DNA from: Herbiconiux sp. SALV-R1
GTDB lineage: Bacteria; Actinomycetota; Actinomycetes; Actinomycetales; Microbacteriaceae
DNA: 64,000 nt
Assembly: GCF_013113715.1 (NCBI RefSeq)
Contig: NZ_CP053344.1
Span: 1,116,001-1,180,000, forward strand
Direction of reading: 5' to 3'
Shown: piece by piece, positions 17,961 through 25,822 of the stretch
How positions within the stretch are numbered: position 1 is the first letter of the stretch
Layout of the letters: every line of letters begins with the position of its first letter
Program-made: the position numbers and the translations under genes
Notes under the pieces: model-generated
What the model was told of the DNA's origin: nothing
What the model saw: only the letters and a program-made list of their open reading frames with translations
The model's database searches: none

Positions 17961-18778
17961 GGGGCGCCGAAACCGGCCGCCTCGAGCACGGCGCGGCCGG
18001 TGTCGCCGGTGACGAAGGCGACGAAGGCGTCGGCGAGCTCCTGCTCGGCCGAGTCGCCGACCGTCGCGATGGGGTAGGTGTTCACCGCCTCGCTCGCCTC
18101 GGGGAAGGCCACGCCCTCGACGGCGTCGCCCGCGGCGATCACGTCGGTGACGTAGACGAGGCCGGCGTCGGCCTCGCCCGAGGTCACCTTGCCGAGCACG
18201 TCGGTCACCGACGACTCCTCCGAGACCGGGGCGAGGGTCACGCCCGTCGCCTCCTCGACCGTCGCGGTCGCCGCTCCGCACGGAACCTGCGGGGCGCACA
18301 CGACGACCTTCAGCGCGGGGTCGGCGAGATCGGCGAACCCGGTCACCCCGGCGGGGTCGCCCGGCGGCACGGCGATGGTGAGCACGTTGGTGGCGAAGTC
18401 GACGGGGGCGTCGGCGGCGATGAGTCCCGCGTCGGTGAGCTTGGTCATGTTCTTCTCGTCGGCCGAGGCGAACACGTCGGCCGGAGCGCCCTCGGTGATC
18501 TGGGTGACCAGGTCGCTCGACCCGGCGAAGGTCAGCTCCACGGTGGTGCCCGGATGCTCCGCCTCGAAATCCTGCGCCAGCTCGGTGAAGGTGCCCTTGA
18601 GCGAGGCCGCGGCGAACACCGTGATCGAGCCCGACAGCGTCGACCCCGCGGCGGGCGAGCTCGTCGACGCGGGAGTCTCGGTCGCGGTCTGGCCGCCCGC
18701 GCAGCCGGCCAGGGCGAGGGCGACGGATGCTCCAGCCAGCCCCAGGGCGATCCTCACGGTGGTCGCGGTACGGTTCAT
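17957..18778 (-). CDS. modA: Molybdate ABC transporter substrate-binding lipoprotein ModA
   Basis: Captures molybdate or tungstate outside the cell. The 273-residue product has a lipoprotein signal peptide with lipobox LALAGC near residues 18-23, then [17 protein letters not shown], the typical ModA start of the mature fold with oxyanion-contacting Ser residues, [23 protein letters not shown], and a late VYVTDV segment. ATG 18778 overlaps the upstream HTH-Mop gene stop by 4 nt. The Thr/Ser-rich linker after the lipobox is normal for actinobacterial lipoproteins. Confidence 0.95.
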   Translation of the reverse strand: MNRTATTVRIALGLAGASVALALAGCAGGQTATETPASTSSPAAGSTLSGSITVFAAASLKGTFTELAQDFEAEHPGTTVELTFAGSSDLVTQITEGAPADVFASADEKNMTKLTDAGLIAADAPVDFATNVLTIAVPPGDPAGVTGFADLADPALKVVVCAPQVPCGAATATVEEATGVTLAPVSEESSVTDVLGKVTSGEADAGLVYVTDVIAAGDAVEGVAFPEASEAVNTYPIATVGDSAEQELADAFVAFVTGDTGRAVLEAAGFGAP

Positions 18779-19179
18779 GCGTCGCCCTTCGGGGTCTCGA
18801 TGATGACGGTCGTCGCCTTCACGACGGCGATGGCGACCGAGCCGGGCTCGAGGCCGAGGTCGCGCACCGCCTCGCTCGACATGAGGGAGACGACGCGGTG
18901 CGGGCCGCACTGCAGCTCGACCTGGGCCATGACGGTGTCGGCGGTGATGGACGTCACCAGTCCGACGAAGCGGTTGCGGGCGCTCCGCCGCACCTCGCTC
19001 GGGTCGGCGGGGAGGACGGCGTTCCGGCCGGCCAGCTGTGCGAGGGCCAGGCCGTCGACGGTGCGCCTGCCGGCGTCGTCGGGTCGCGCTTCGAGAAGCC
19101 CCGAGTCGATCCAGCGCCGCACGGTGTCGTCGCTCACCCCGAGGAACGCTGCGGCGTCCTTGATCCGTATCTGCGTCAC
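18775..19179 (-). CDS. HTH plus Mop-domain molybdate-responsive protein
   Basis: The 134-residue product combines an excisionase/MerR-like helix-turn-helix at the N terminus ([26 protein letters not shown], shown in part, residues 2-27) with a single Mop/TOBE domain (about 65-130: [42 protein letters not shown]). This is the architecture of small molybdate-sensing regulators or storage-type molbindins, and its place as first gene of the mod operon supports control of molybdate uptake. GTG 19179 is preferred over ATG 19188 because TAGGAT on the minus strand lies exactly 7 nt before the GTG and would include the ATG itself. Stop overlaps modA start by 4 nt. Confidence 0.88.
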   Translation of the reverse strand: MTQIRIKDAAAFLGVSDDTVRRWIDSGLLEARPDDAGRRTVDGLALAQLAGRNAVLPADPSEVRRSARNRFVGLVTSITADTVMAQVELQCGPHRVVSLMSSEAVRDLGLEPGSVAIAVVKATTVIIETPKGDA

Positions 19180-19357
19180 AGAACCCATCCTAGGTCCGCG
19201 AATGCGGTTTCGTTCGCCCTCTGCGCGCATCCGGACCTTGAGGCGACGGGTGTCGACGGCTAGCCTGATAACGGCACTCAGTGCCGAAATGGAGCGACGC
19301 CGCTCGACCCCTTCACGGACTCCTGCGCCGTCGCGAAGACGCGAGAAGGGAACAGCC

Positions 19358-20176
19358 ATGGGAAAGCTCGAGGGCAAGGTCGCCTTCATCACCGGTGCCG
19401 CCCGAGGTCAGGGCCGCAGTCACGCCGTGCGGCTGGCGCAGGAGGGCGCCGACGTCATCGCCGTCGACATCTGCTCGCAGATCGACTCCGTGCCCTATCC
19501 GATGGCGTCACCCGCCGACCTGGAGGAGACCGTCTCCGCCGTCGAGGGTCTCGACCGCCGCATCGTCGCCGTCGAGGCCGACGTGCGTGACATCGCGGCG
19601 CTGAAGGCCGCCGTCGACCGCGGTGTCGCCGAGCTCGGGCCCGTCGACATCATCCTCGCCAATGCCGGCATCGCCCCGCAGGGCGCGACCATCGACGACG
19701 ACCAGGCCTTCCGCGACGTGGTCGAGGTGAACCTTTTCGGCGTGCACAACACGGTGAAGGCCGGTGTTCCGTCGATGATCGAGAACGGGCGCGGCGGCGC
19801 CATCGTGCTCACCAGCTCGACCCAGGGGCTCTCCGGCGCCGGCGGCGACGGCACCGGAGCCACCTCGGGGTACGCGGCGTCGAAGCACGGTGTGGTGGGG
19901 CTCATGCACACGTACGCCAACTGGCTGGCGCAGTACAGCATCCGGGTCAACACCGTCCACCCCACGGGCGTGAACACGCCGATGGTGGTGAACGACGCCA
20001 TGCAGGCGTTCCTCGCCGCCAACCCCGGCATGGGGGCGGCCATGCAGAACCTGCTGCCGGTGCCGATGATCGAGGCGCTCGACATCTCGAACGCCATCGC
20101 CTGGCTGGTGAGCGACGAGGCGCGCTACGTGACGGGGGCCGCCCTCCCGGTCGACGCGGGGTTCCTCGCGCGCTGA
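19358..20176 (+). CDS. Mycofactocin-type SDR family oxidoreductase
   Basis: NAD-dependent short-chain dehydrogenase of the subgroup coupled to the redox cofactor mycofactocin. The 272-residue product has the cofactor motif TGAARGQGRSHA near residue 12, NAGI near 103, catalytic Ser in LTSSTQ near 155 and Y-A-A-S-K near 172. The insertion after the second beta strand (DICSQIDSVPYPMASPADLEET, positions 38-60) is the hallmark of the mycofactocin-coupled subgroup, which keeps its NAD tightly bound. ATG 19358 has GAGAAGGG about 8 nt upstream. No mftA-F genes are in the window; the substrate alcohol is unknown. Confidence 0.9.
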   Translation: MGKLEGKVAFITGAARGQGRSHAVRLAQEGADVIAVDICSQIDSVPYPMASPADLEETVSAVEGLDRRIVAVEADVRDIAALKAAVDRGVAELGPVDIILANAGIAPQGATIDDDQAFRDVVEVNLFGVHNTVKAGVPSMIENGRGGAIVLTSSTQGLSGAGGDGTGATSGYAASKHGVVGLMHTYANWLAQYSIRVNTVHPTGVNTPMVVNDAMQAFLAANPGMGAAMQNLLPVPMIEALDISNAIAWLVSDEARYVTGAALPVDAGFLAR

Positions 20177-20266
20177 CCGGCGCGGGCTGCTCGGGCCGCC
20201 CGGCGCGGCCCGGCTCGCCCGGCTCGCCCATGCGGCACGGGCGGGCGGCCGGGGCACCGCGCACGA

Positions 20267-21616
20267 TCAGAAGTGCGTGGTGCCCCAGACCGGTGCGAGC
20301 GGGGCGAGCAGGGTGCGGGCGCGCTGCGCGGCACCCGGGGTGAGCTCGCGGAGTCGGCCCGCCGCGGTGAGCACGCGCGGGTCGACGCCGCCGAGGTAGA
20401 GCGAGCCGAGGTCGGCGACGTCGAGCGCGAGGTCGGCGCCGGCACCGTCACCCGGGGCCGCCGCGTCTACTCCGGCGGGGCCGGTGCCTCGCGGGGTGAA
20501 CTCCGCCGTGCCGGTTCCGCCCTCGACGCGGAGCGTGAGCCGTCCGTCGGCGTGGCCGAGCGCATCCGTCACATCGATGGTCACCTCGCCTGAGGCGTCG
20601 GGAACGTAGGCGCGGGCCTCGAAGGCGCGCGCCGCGTCGAGCACGCGCACCCACAGCCAGTCGTCGACGCCGGTGGCCTTGACGACGCGCCAGTCGGCGA
20701 GCGCCCAGCGCAGCGGGTCGTCGGCGGGCGCGGCCTCCCAGGTCACGCGCTCCACGAGGTCGAGGGAGCCGAGGAACTCCCAGAGGCCGAGGTAGGCCTC
20801 GTCAGTGGCGGCCACCAGGTCGACGATCTCGATGGTGTGCGGCGTCGTGTCCCAGCCCTTGAAGCGGTAGGAGACGTACCCGTCGATCGTGTCGGTGTCG
20901 TCGAGGTGCACGGCGGCGCGCACCTCGGGGGCGTCGTCGCGGTCGTCGCCCTCGAGGCCGGAGGTGACGCTCCAGTGGCGCGACAGGCGGCCGATCGAAC
21001 CGGGGCGGCCGGCGTGGAAGCGGGCGAACACCGCCGGGCCGAGCTCCTTCAGCGCGCCGGCGTCGACCAGCTCGCAGCGGCCCGCCGGAGACGTGGTGAG
21101 CCGGAAGCGCGAGTCGGTGGTGACGGTGACGGCGTTCACCGCGGTCGCCACGCCGAAGCCGAAGCGGCGGTAGATGGTCGCCTCCGACACCGTGAGCGCG
21201 GCGAGCATGTGCCCGTCGGCGACGGCGCGCTCGAGGTCGGCCACCATCATGCGGCGCAGCAGGCCACGGCGGCGGTGCGTGGGGCGCACGGTCACCGCCG
21301 AGATGAGGTTCGCCCGCACCGGCTCGCCGCCCCCGGTGGAGAGCTCGCCGTCGAGGCTCGCGAAGGTCGCCACGGGCACCTCGGGACCGTACCCGGCGGG
21401 GGAGCCGGAGTCCTGGTAGACGCCGGTGAGACGCTGTGCGTCTGCCACCAGATGGCGGGCCCGGCGGTCGACCACGGCGTCGGTGAGACGGGGCTCGTGG
21501 AAGCCCTGCGCCTCGGCCTTGATCCACTCCCGGGTCGCCGCGTCGGCGTGTCCCTCGGCGTCGACGGCGGCGGGGAAGGTGCGGAGTTCCGGCTCGGCGG
21601 CGGTACGGGGAGTCAT
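20267..21616 (-). CDS. Eis-like GNAT family N-acetyltransferase
   Basis: Acetyl-CoA-dependent acetyltransferase similar to the Eis family of actinobacteria, which acetylate aminoglycosides or other amines at several positions. The 449-residue product has an N-terminal GNAT domain with the acetyl-CoA loop VRPTHRRRGLLRRMM near residue 108, the second GNAT-like domain with the typical YRRFGFGVAT near 150, and a C-terminal sterol-carrier-protein-like domain (about 340-445). Length and domain order fit Eis (around 400 residues). ATG at 21616 starts the conserved region; divergent neighbour begins 26 bp away. The resistance role is only inferred from the family. Confidence 0.9.
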   Translation of the reverse strand: MTPRTAAEPELRTFPAAVDAEGHADAATREWIKAEAQGFHEPRLTDAVVDRRARHLVADAQRLTGVYQDSGSPAGYGPEVPVATFASLDGELSTGGGEPVRANLISAVTVRPTHRRRGLLRRMMVADLERAVADGHMLAALTVSEATIYRRFGFGVATAVNAVTVTTDSRFRLTTSPAGRCELVDAGALKELGPAVFARFHAGRPGSIGRLSRHWSVTSGLEGDDRDDAPEVRAAVHLDDTDTIDGYVSYRFKGWDTTPHTIEIVDLVAATDEAYLGLWEFLGSLDLVERVTWEAAPADDPLRWALADWRVVKATGVDDWLWVRVLDAARAFEARAYVPDASGEVTIDVTDALGHADGRLTLRVEGGTGTAEFTPRGTGPAGVDAAAPGDGAGADLALDVADLGSLYLGGVDPRVLTAAGRLRELTPGAAQRARTLLAPLAPVWGTTHF

Positions 21617-21641
21617 GCGTCCAGCGTGGCATACTCGGGTC

Positions 21642-22130
21642 ATGACAAAGGCGTCACACCGGCACTCCCTGCCGTGGTTCACAGCCACCAGCGGAGTCGC
21701 CACGTTCCTAGCGAGTTCCCTCTCGACGCAGTTCCTGCTGTCGACGTCGCCCCGTCCCGATGCGCACAGCTGGACGGTCACCACCCAGGCGAGCCTCCAG
21801 ATCGCCCTGGCGTTGGCCCTGTTCTCGTCGATCGGCACCGTGCTCGGCTGGTACGCCGGCGCGCGGTCGCCCGCACTGCTGCCGAAGACGGCAGCGGTGC
21901 TCACCGGCGTCGCCTCGGCACTGTTCGTGATCGTGACGGGAATCGTGACGGCTGCGGCGCTCATGCCCGACGTCTGGCTCGTGCTCTGGACGGTGCCGAT
22001 CCCCGCCGCCGCGGGCGGCCTGGCCGCCGGGGTCTCGGTGCTTCGCGCAGGTCGTGGCGCGGAGACGTCGGGCGAGCGGAACGGGGCCGACTCGGCCGCC
22101 GCGCCACCGCTGGTCGAACGCGTGCGCTGA
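21642..22130 (+). CDS. Small integral membrane protein, function unknown
   Basis: The 162-residue product has four predicted hydrophobic segments (about residues 12-30, 50-70, 80-105, 110-132) and a short polar tail ending in VERVR. I recognise no family. CATACT (21630-21635) lies 6 nt before ATG 21642, the leaderless pattern, and the Eis-like gene diverges from the same 25-bp spacer. A 14-bp tandem repeat array begins at the stop codon. Confidence 0.7.
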   Translation: MTKASHRHSLPWFTATSGVATFLASSLSTQFLLSTSPRPDAHSWTVTTQASLQIALALALFSSIGTVLGWYAGARSPALLPKTAAVLTGVASALFVIVTGIVTAAALMPDVWLVLWTVPIPAAAGGLAAGVSVLRAGRGAETSGERNGADSAAAPPLVERVR

Positions 22131-22225
22131 CGGGTGGCCGCTGACGGGTGGCCGCTGTCGGGTGGCCGCTGACGCGTGACCGTGCCGACGGGTGACCGCT
22201 GTCGGGTGGCTGCTGACGGGTGATT
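22126..22225. repeat. Tandem array of a 14-bp unit, seven copies
   Basis: Seven consecutive units of the form GCTGACGGGTGGCC occupy 22126-22139, 22140-22153, 22154-22167, 22168-22181, 22182-22197 (this one 16 nt), 22198-22211 and 22212-22225. Units differ at one to four bases. The first unit contains the TGA stop of the upstream gene, so the array lies just outside the coding region. The period is not a multiple of three, so it is not a coding repeat. Copy number is likely to vary between strains. Confidence 0.9.
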
Positions 22226-22289
22226 GCGGCGACGTTGCCGCCTCGCGCGACCGAGCTGCGCGGCGCCGCCGGCTCGTTACCGTCGGGGC

Positions 22290-22715
22290 ATGAGTCGCCG
22301 CCGCATCCCCGTTCCCGCCCGATCGACCCGGGGGTGGGGCGCCGCAGTCGCGGTCACGGCGGCCACCGTGCTCGCCGTCGTCGCGGTGCTCGGGGCCGCC
22401 TCTGGGCGCACCGCGCGCGTGCCGTTCGACTGGCTGGGGGTGCGGCAGACGGATGCGCGGCCCGGGTCGAGCGGGCAGGATGGGAGCATGTTCTCGAACC
22501 TGTCGGGCGGACACCTGCTCATCATCCTGGCCATCGTCGCGGTGATGGTGCTGTTCGTGGTGGCCCTCGTGAGCATCGCGCGCGCCGACCGGGCGACCGG
22601 CGTGGAGCGCGCCCTGTGGATTCTGATCGTGCTGCTGTTCCCGCTGCTCGGGCCGATCCTGTGGTTCGCGGTGGGGCGGCCGCGGGCCGGCACCTGGAGC
22701 GGCAGCGGGGCCTGA
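22290..22715 (+). CDS. Two-helix membrane protein with PLDc_N-like C terminus
   Basis: The 141-residue product has a first hydrophobic segment (about 20-41) and, after a polar linker, two more (about 74-95 and 108-127) ending in LLFPLLGPILWFAVGRP, which matches the phospholipase D N-terminal-like membrane domain found in many small actinobacterial proteins. TACCGT (22278-22283) lies 6 nt before ATG 22290, which favours this start. An internal ATG at 22488, also with a CAGGAT hexamer 6 nt before it, would give only the 75-residue PLDc_N part, and the first segment could then be an unrelated short gene. Function unknown. Confidence 0.65.
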   Translation: MSRRRIPVPARSTRGWGAAVAVTAATVLAVVAVLGAASGRTARVPFDWLGVRQTDARPGSSGQDGSMFSNLSGGHLLIILAIVAVMVLFVVALVSIARADRATGVERALWILIVLLFPLLGPILWFAVGRPRAGTWSGSGA

Positions 22716-22818
22716 GCAGGGCCGCGGCGGCCTGCCGGTAGCGGCTGGCGCGCGCTGCCTGGCGCGCCACCTCGCGCGCTGCCTCGCGAGCCGCCCGCAG
22801 CCCATGCCCGCCGCACCC

Positions 22819-23172
22819 TCAGACGCGCGCGGGCGGCGCCACCAGCGCCACGTGGGCCTCGGGCCAGCTGCCCGTGAAGAAACCCGCCGCCCCGTCGACC
22901 GAACCGCCCTCGCGCGGCTCGCCGACGAGCGCGATCACGTCGACGGTGTCGAAGCTCTCCTCGATCGACCACACCGCGTCGGTGAGGCTCAACAGGTCGG
23001 GATGCGCGACCTCGACGGGGAGGATCGAGTCGGCGTAGTCGTTCACGAGCAACGCGAACGGCGCGGTGTCGCGGGTGATCACCGCCACCCGGTGCCGGTC
23101 GGCGAGGAGCCGTTCCGCCAGAGTCCTCGTCGCGTCGCCGTCATCGCTCACGATGCACCAGGTCTGTGCCAT
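22819..23172 (-). CDS. Small Rossmann-like (truncated SDR-like) protein
   Basis: The 117-residue product begins MAQTWCIVSDDGDATRTLAE and continues as an alternating beta/alpha pattern (HRVAVITRD, DSILPVEVAHPD, DTVDVIALVG), resembling the first half of a short-chain dehydrogenase. It lacks the glycine-rich G-x3-G-x-G loop and any catalytic Tyr-Lys, and is half the usual length, so it is unlikely to be an active dehydrogenase. It may be a remnant or a binding protein. The ATG at 23172 is the only start that keeps the fold; 172 bp upstream to the next gene hold nothing I recognise. Confidence 0.6.
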   Translation of the reverse strand: MAQTWCIVSDDGDATRTLAERLLADRHRVAVITRDTAPFALLVNDYADSILPVEVAHPDLLSLTDAVWSIEESFDTVDVIALVGEPREGGSVDGAAGFFTGSWPEAHVALVAPPARV

Positions 23173-23344
23173 GTTCCGACCTCCTCCGGGGCGGGCCCGT
23201 CGACGTTCGACGGCCCGGGCGGGACGTCGTGCATCGATCCTCCTCGGCGGGGTCGGCGACGACATCCTCCTCAGGTCCCATCCCCGTCGAGACCGGTGGC
23301 ACGCGGGTACCGTCCGTCCCCGGAGTGGAGCCGGGTCGCCCACC

Positions 23345-24286
23345 TCAGGGGAGCAGCGCGAGCTTCCCCCCGGGGTGCTGATCCTTCAGCAGCCGCAGCG
23401 CGTCGATCGCCTCGTCGAGGGGGAAGGTGCGGGCCATCGGCACGACGAGGTCGCCGCGACCGGCCAGCTCGATGATGTGCGGGCGCACCCGGTCGCGGTA
23501 GACGGCGCTCGCTGGCATCGCTCCGGCGATCACGCGAAAGCCCTCGCCGCGCTGGGCGGCCCTGGCCATCGCGGCGATGCTCACGATGCGCTCGCGGTCG
23601 GCGACGAGCTCGAGCGACACGTCGATCGCCTCGTCGGTGCCGACGGCGTCGAGCGCCGCGGCGATGCCCTCGGGCGCGGCCTCCCGCACCCGCTCGGCGA
23701 GACCCTCCCCGTAGGCGACGGGCGTGCCGCCGAAGCGGCGCACCACCTCGAAGCTGCCCTCGGAGGCCGTGCCCACCACGCGCGCGCCGATCAGCGCCGC
23801 CTGCTGCAGCACGCTCACTCCGACGGCTCCGGATGCGCCGTGCAGCAGCACGGTCTCGCCGGCTCTCACACCGGTGACGTCGAGCATCTCCGACGCGGTC
23901 GTTCCGGCCAGCAGCAGGTTCGCGGCCTCGGGGAAGCCGAGCCCGGCGGGCTTCGCGAACACGTCTTTGGCGGGAACCGTGCGCGAGGAGGAGTACCCGC
24001 CGCTGATGCGGAACGCGAGCACCTCGTCGCCCACCGCCCCGCCGCCCGACGCGATCTCGGTGTCGGGGCCGATCGCCGCGATCACCCCGGCGACCTCGTA
24101 CCCGACGGCCACCGGGAGCTTCGAACGATCGGTGCCCGTGGCCACGTGCTTGAAGTCTGCGGGGTTCATGCCTGCCGCCCGCACCTCGATGGTCACCTCG
24201 CCGGGGCCGGGAGGGGCGACCTCGGTCTCGACCTCCTCGAACACGTCGAGGTCTCCGAAGTCCCGTGCGATCCACATGCGCGCCAT
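23345..24286 (-). CDS. NADPH:quinone-reductase-like zinc-free MDR oxidoreductase
   Basis: Medium-chain dehydrogenase/reductase of the quinone oxidoreductase type. The 313-residue product has the N-terminal GroES-like domain (GEVTIEVRAAGMNPADFKH near residue 30; VGYEVAGVIAAIG near 60) and a Rossmann domain with VLLHGASGAVGVSVLQQA near 145. The catalytic zinc cysteines of alcohol dehydrogenases are absent. ATG 24286 is chosen because TAGGGT on the minus strand lies 7 nt upstream; a second ATG follows three codons later. The neighbouring genes give no clue to the substrate. Confidence 0.9.
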   Translation of the reverse strand: MARMWIARDFGDLDVFEEVETEVAPPGPGEVTIEVRAAGMNPADFKHVATGTDRSKLPVAVGYEVAGVIAAIGPDTEIASGGGAVGDEVLAFRISGGYSSSRTVPAKDVFAKPAGLGFPEAANLLLAGTTASEMLDVTGVRAGETVLLHGASGAVGVSVLQQAALIGARVVGTASEGSFEVVRRFGGTPVAYGEGLAERVREAAPEGIAAALDAVGTDEAIDVSLELVADRERIVSIAAMARAAQRGEGFRVIAGAMPASAVYRDRVRPHIIELAGRGDLVVPMARTFPLDEAIDALRLLKDQHPGGKLALLP

Positions 24287-24296
24287 GCGACCCACC

Positions 24297-24500
24297 CTAG
24301 ACTCGGTCGCCGTCTCCGCCATCGGAGGGGCCGGCGCCCGGCCGGGACCCGCCGCTCGCACGGTCGCTCGCCTCGTCGGTCGCGTCGGCGGCACCGCGGC
24401 GGCGCGCCCTCACGACGATGAGCGCGGCCCCCAGCACCACGACGATGATCGCGATGACGACGACCGGCAGGATCGCCGCTCCGGTCTGCGCAAGCTCCAT
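24297..24500 (-). CDS. Mini-protein with LAQTG motif and single membrane segment
   Basis: The 67-residue product starts MELAQTGAA, then a hydrophobic segment (about residues 10-29) followed by RARRR and a Gly/Ser/Asp-rich tail. The order LAxTG, membrane helix, positive cluster is that of a class E sortase sorting signal, but here it sits at the extreme N terminus with nothing ahead of it and no signal peptide. GAGGAGG 4-5 nt before ATG 24500 makes translation likely. It might be a small membrane protein whose motif is coincidental. It lies between divergent and tandem neighbours with gaps of 10 and 88 bp. Confidence 0.6.
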   Translation of the reverse strand: MELAQTGAAILPVVVIAIIVVVLGAALIVVRARRRGAADATDEASDRASGGSRPGAGPSDGGDGDRV

Positions 24501-24588
24501 GGACTCCTCCTCGAACGCGTCCTCCCACCCTAGAACGCGCCACCCCCGCCACGCCCACCCCCACCGCCCCACCCGCCATAATCGACTC

Positions 24589-24948
24589 ATGACCACTCCG
24601 CCGCGGCCGACCACATCACGACCCGGCGCGGCGGTGCGCCGCGGGCGGGTGCTCGGCGTCATCGGGTTCCTGGTGATGCTTGTCGCGACGGCGGCGCTCG
24701 GCCTCATCGGCATGGCGCTCGACGAGGGTCAACCCGTCGACTTCCTCACCAGCTACGTCTCCGGACTGTTCGGGGTCGTCGTCGTGGGGGCGGTGCTGAT
24801 GCTGGCCGGCATCGTGTTCCTCGCACTCGGCCTCCGCGACGCCCGGGCCACCGGTGGCGCGACTCCCGTCGCCTGGACCCTCGCGGTATTCGTCGTGCTG
24901 TTCGTGGCGCTCGGCACCTTCGTGGTGTTCTCCCTGGTGCTGCCCTGA
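24589..24948 (+). CDS. Small membrane protein, function unknown
   Basis: The 119-residue product has an Arg/Pro-rich N terminus of 20 residues and three hydrophobic segments (about 24-42, 55-80, 90-117). No family recognised. CATAAT (24577-24582) lies 6 nt before ATG 24589, the leaderless pattern. It diverges from the LAQTG mini-protein and is followed after 70 bp by the DUF805 gene, which has its own -10 hexamer. Confidence 0.68.
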   Translation: MTTPPRPTTSRPGAAVRRGRVLGVIGFLVMLVATAALGLIGMALDEGQPVDFLTSYVSGLFGVVVVGAVLMLAGIVFLALGLRDARATGGATPVAWTLAVFVVLFVALGTFVVFSLVLP

Positions 24949-25018
24949 GCAGTCGCCCGTCTCCCTGGCACCGCGCATCCCCGGCAGAGCGGTCGGGGGC
25001 GGTAGGTAGAGTGGCGGC

Positions 25019-25423
25019 ATGAGCGAGCAGCAGACGCGATCGGTGAGCATGTCTTTCGGGGAGGCCATCGCGAACGGGTTCCGCAATTACGCGCAATTCG
25101 AGGGGCGGGCGGGCCTCGCCGAGTTCTGGTGGTTCTTCCTGTTCGTGACCCTCGTCGGGGTCGGGCTCGGCAGCCTCGACTCCATCGCACCCGCCTTCCT
25201 CACCATCGGGTCGGGACTGGCCGGCCTGTGGTCGATCGGCGTGCTGCTGCCGACGCTGGGTCTCGCCGTGCGGCGACTCCGTGACGGCGGCAGCTCCTGG
25301 CCGCAGTTGTTCTGGCTGCTGGTGCCGATCGCCGGAGTGATCGTGCTGGTGCTCCGGCTGTGCGACCCGAGCAGGCCGGGCGCAGTCGCGCCGGCGGCCG
25401 CGCCCGACGCTCCGCGCATCTGA
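25019..25423 (+). CDS. DUF805 family membrane protein
   Basis: The 134-residue product is a DUF805 protein: SFGEAIANGFRNYAQFEGRAGLAEFWWF near residues 12-38 (given in part) is the family-typical start, where an aromatic-rich amphipathic helix precedes the first membrane segment, and PTLGLAVRRLRDGGSSW near 78 is the conserved loop. Three to four membrane segments. Function of the family is unknown; it is often annotated as an inner-membrane protein of phage or stress loci. TAGAGT (25007-25012) lies 6 nt before ATG 25019. Confidence 0.9.
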   Translation: MSEQQTRSVSMSFGEAIANGFRNYAQFEGRAGLAEFWWFFLFVTLVGVGLGSLDSIAPAFLTIGSGLAGLWSIGVLLPTLGLAVRRLRDGGSSWPQLFWLLVPIAGVIVLVLRLCDPSRPGAVAPAAAPDAPRI

Positions 25424-25464
25424 CGTCGGCGCCGGCGCGCCGCCACCCCGCCGCCCCGAGCCCC

Positions 25465-25635
25465 TCAGCGACTGAAGAACGTGGCGTCGGTGAGCAGCGG
25501 GAAGTCGCTCCGGCGCTCGTCGACCGAGCGCGACTCGGCGTGGGGCGCACCCCGCCCGTCGTGCGAGGAGGCGAGGGCCGCGGCGACGACCGCCCAGACG
25601 ATGAGCGCACCGACGATGACGATGAAGAAGAGCAT
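25465..25635 (-). CDS. Small single-pass membrane protein
   Basis: The 56-residue product starts MLFFIVIVGALIVWAVV, one hydrophobic helix, followed by a polar tail (SSHDGRGAPHAESRS...). AGAAAGG about 9 nt before the ATG at 25635 supports this start; a longer frame from a GTG at 25674 adds 13 residues but lacks a good ribosome-binding site. No homology recognised. It is convergent with the DUF805 gene (41 bp) and about 190 bp from the Clp gene end. Confidence 0.55.
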   Translation of the reverse strand: MLFFIVIVGALIVWAVVAAALASSHDGRGAPHAESRSVDERRSDFPLLTDATFFSR

Positions 25636-25780
25636 GAGCTGAACCTTTCTGGTGGGTTCTTCCGATGTCTTCACTGTCCTCGCTGAGGCAGGGCCGGCTC
25701 ATCGGGCGGACGTTGTAGATTCCGCACCCGCGCATCCGCTCGCCTAAGGCGCCGCTTAAGACGCTTGCTGACACGCCGAA

Positions 25781-25809
25781 GGGGGCCGGATGCTCGGCAT
25801 CCGACCCCC
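25781..25809 (-). terminator. Intrinsic-type hairpin after the Clp ATPase gene
   Basis: GGGGG-C-CGGATGC (25781-25793) pairs with GCATCCG-A-CCCCC (25797-25809): 12 base pairs, one mismatch, a 3-nt loop. It lies 13 bp beyond the stop of the leftward Clp gene and is the strongest stem in this spacer. No clear T-run follows. Confidence 0.7.
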
Positions 25810-25822
25810 TCTGAACCCGCGT

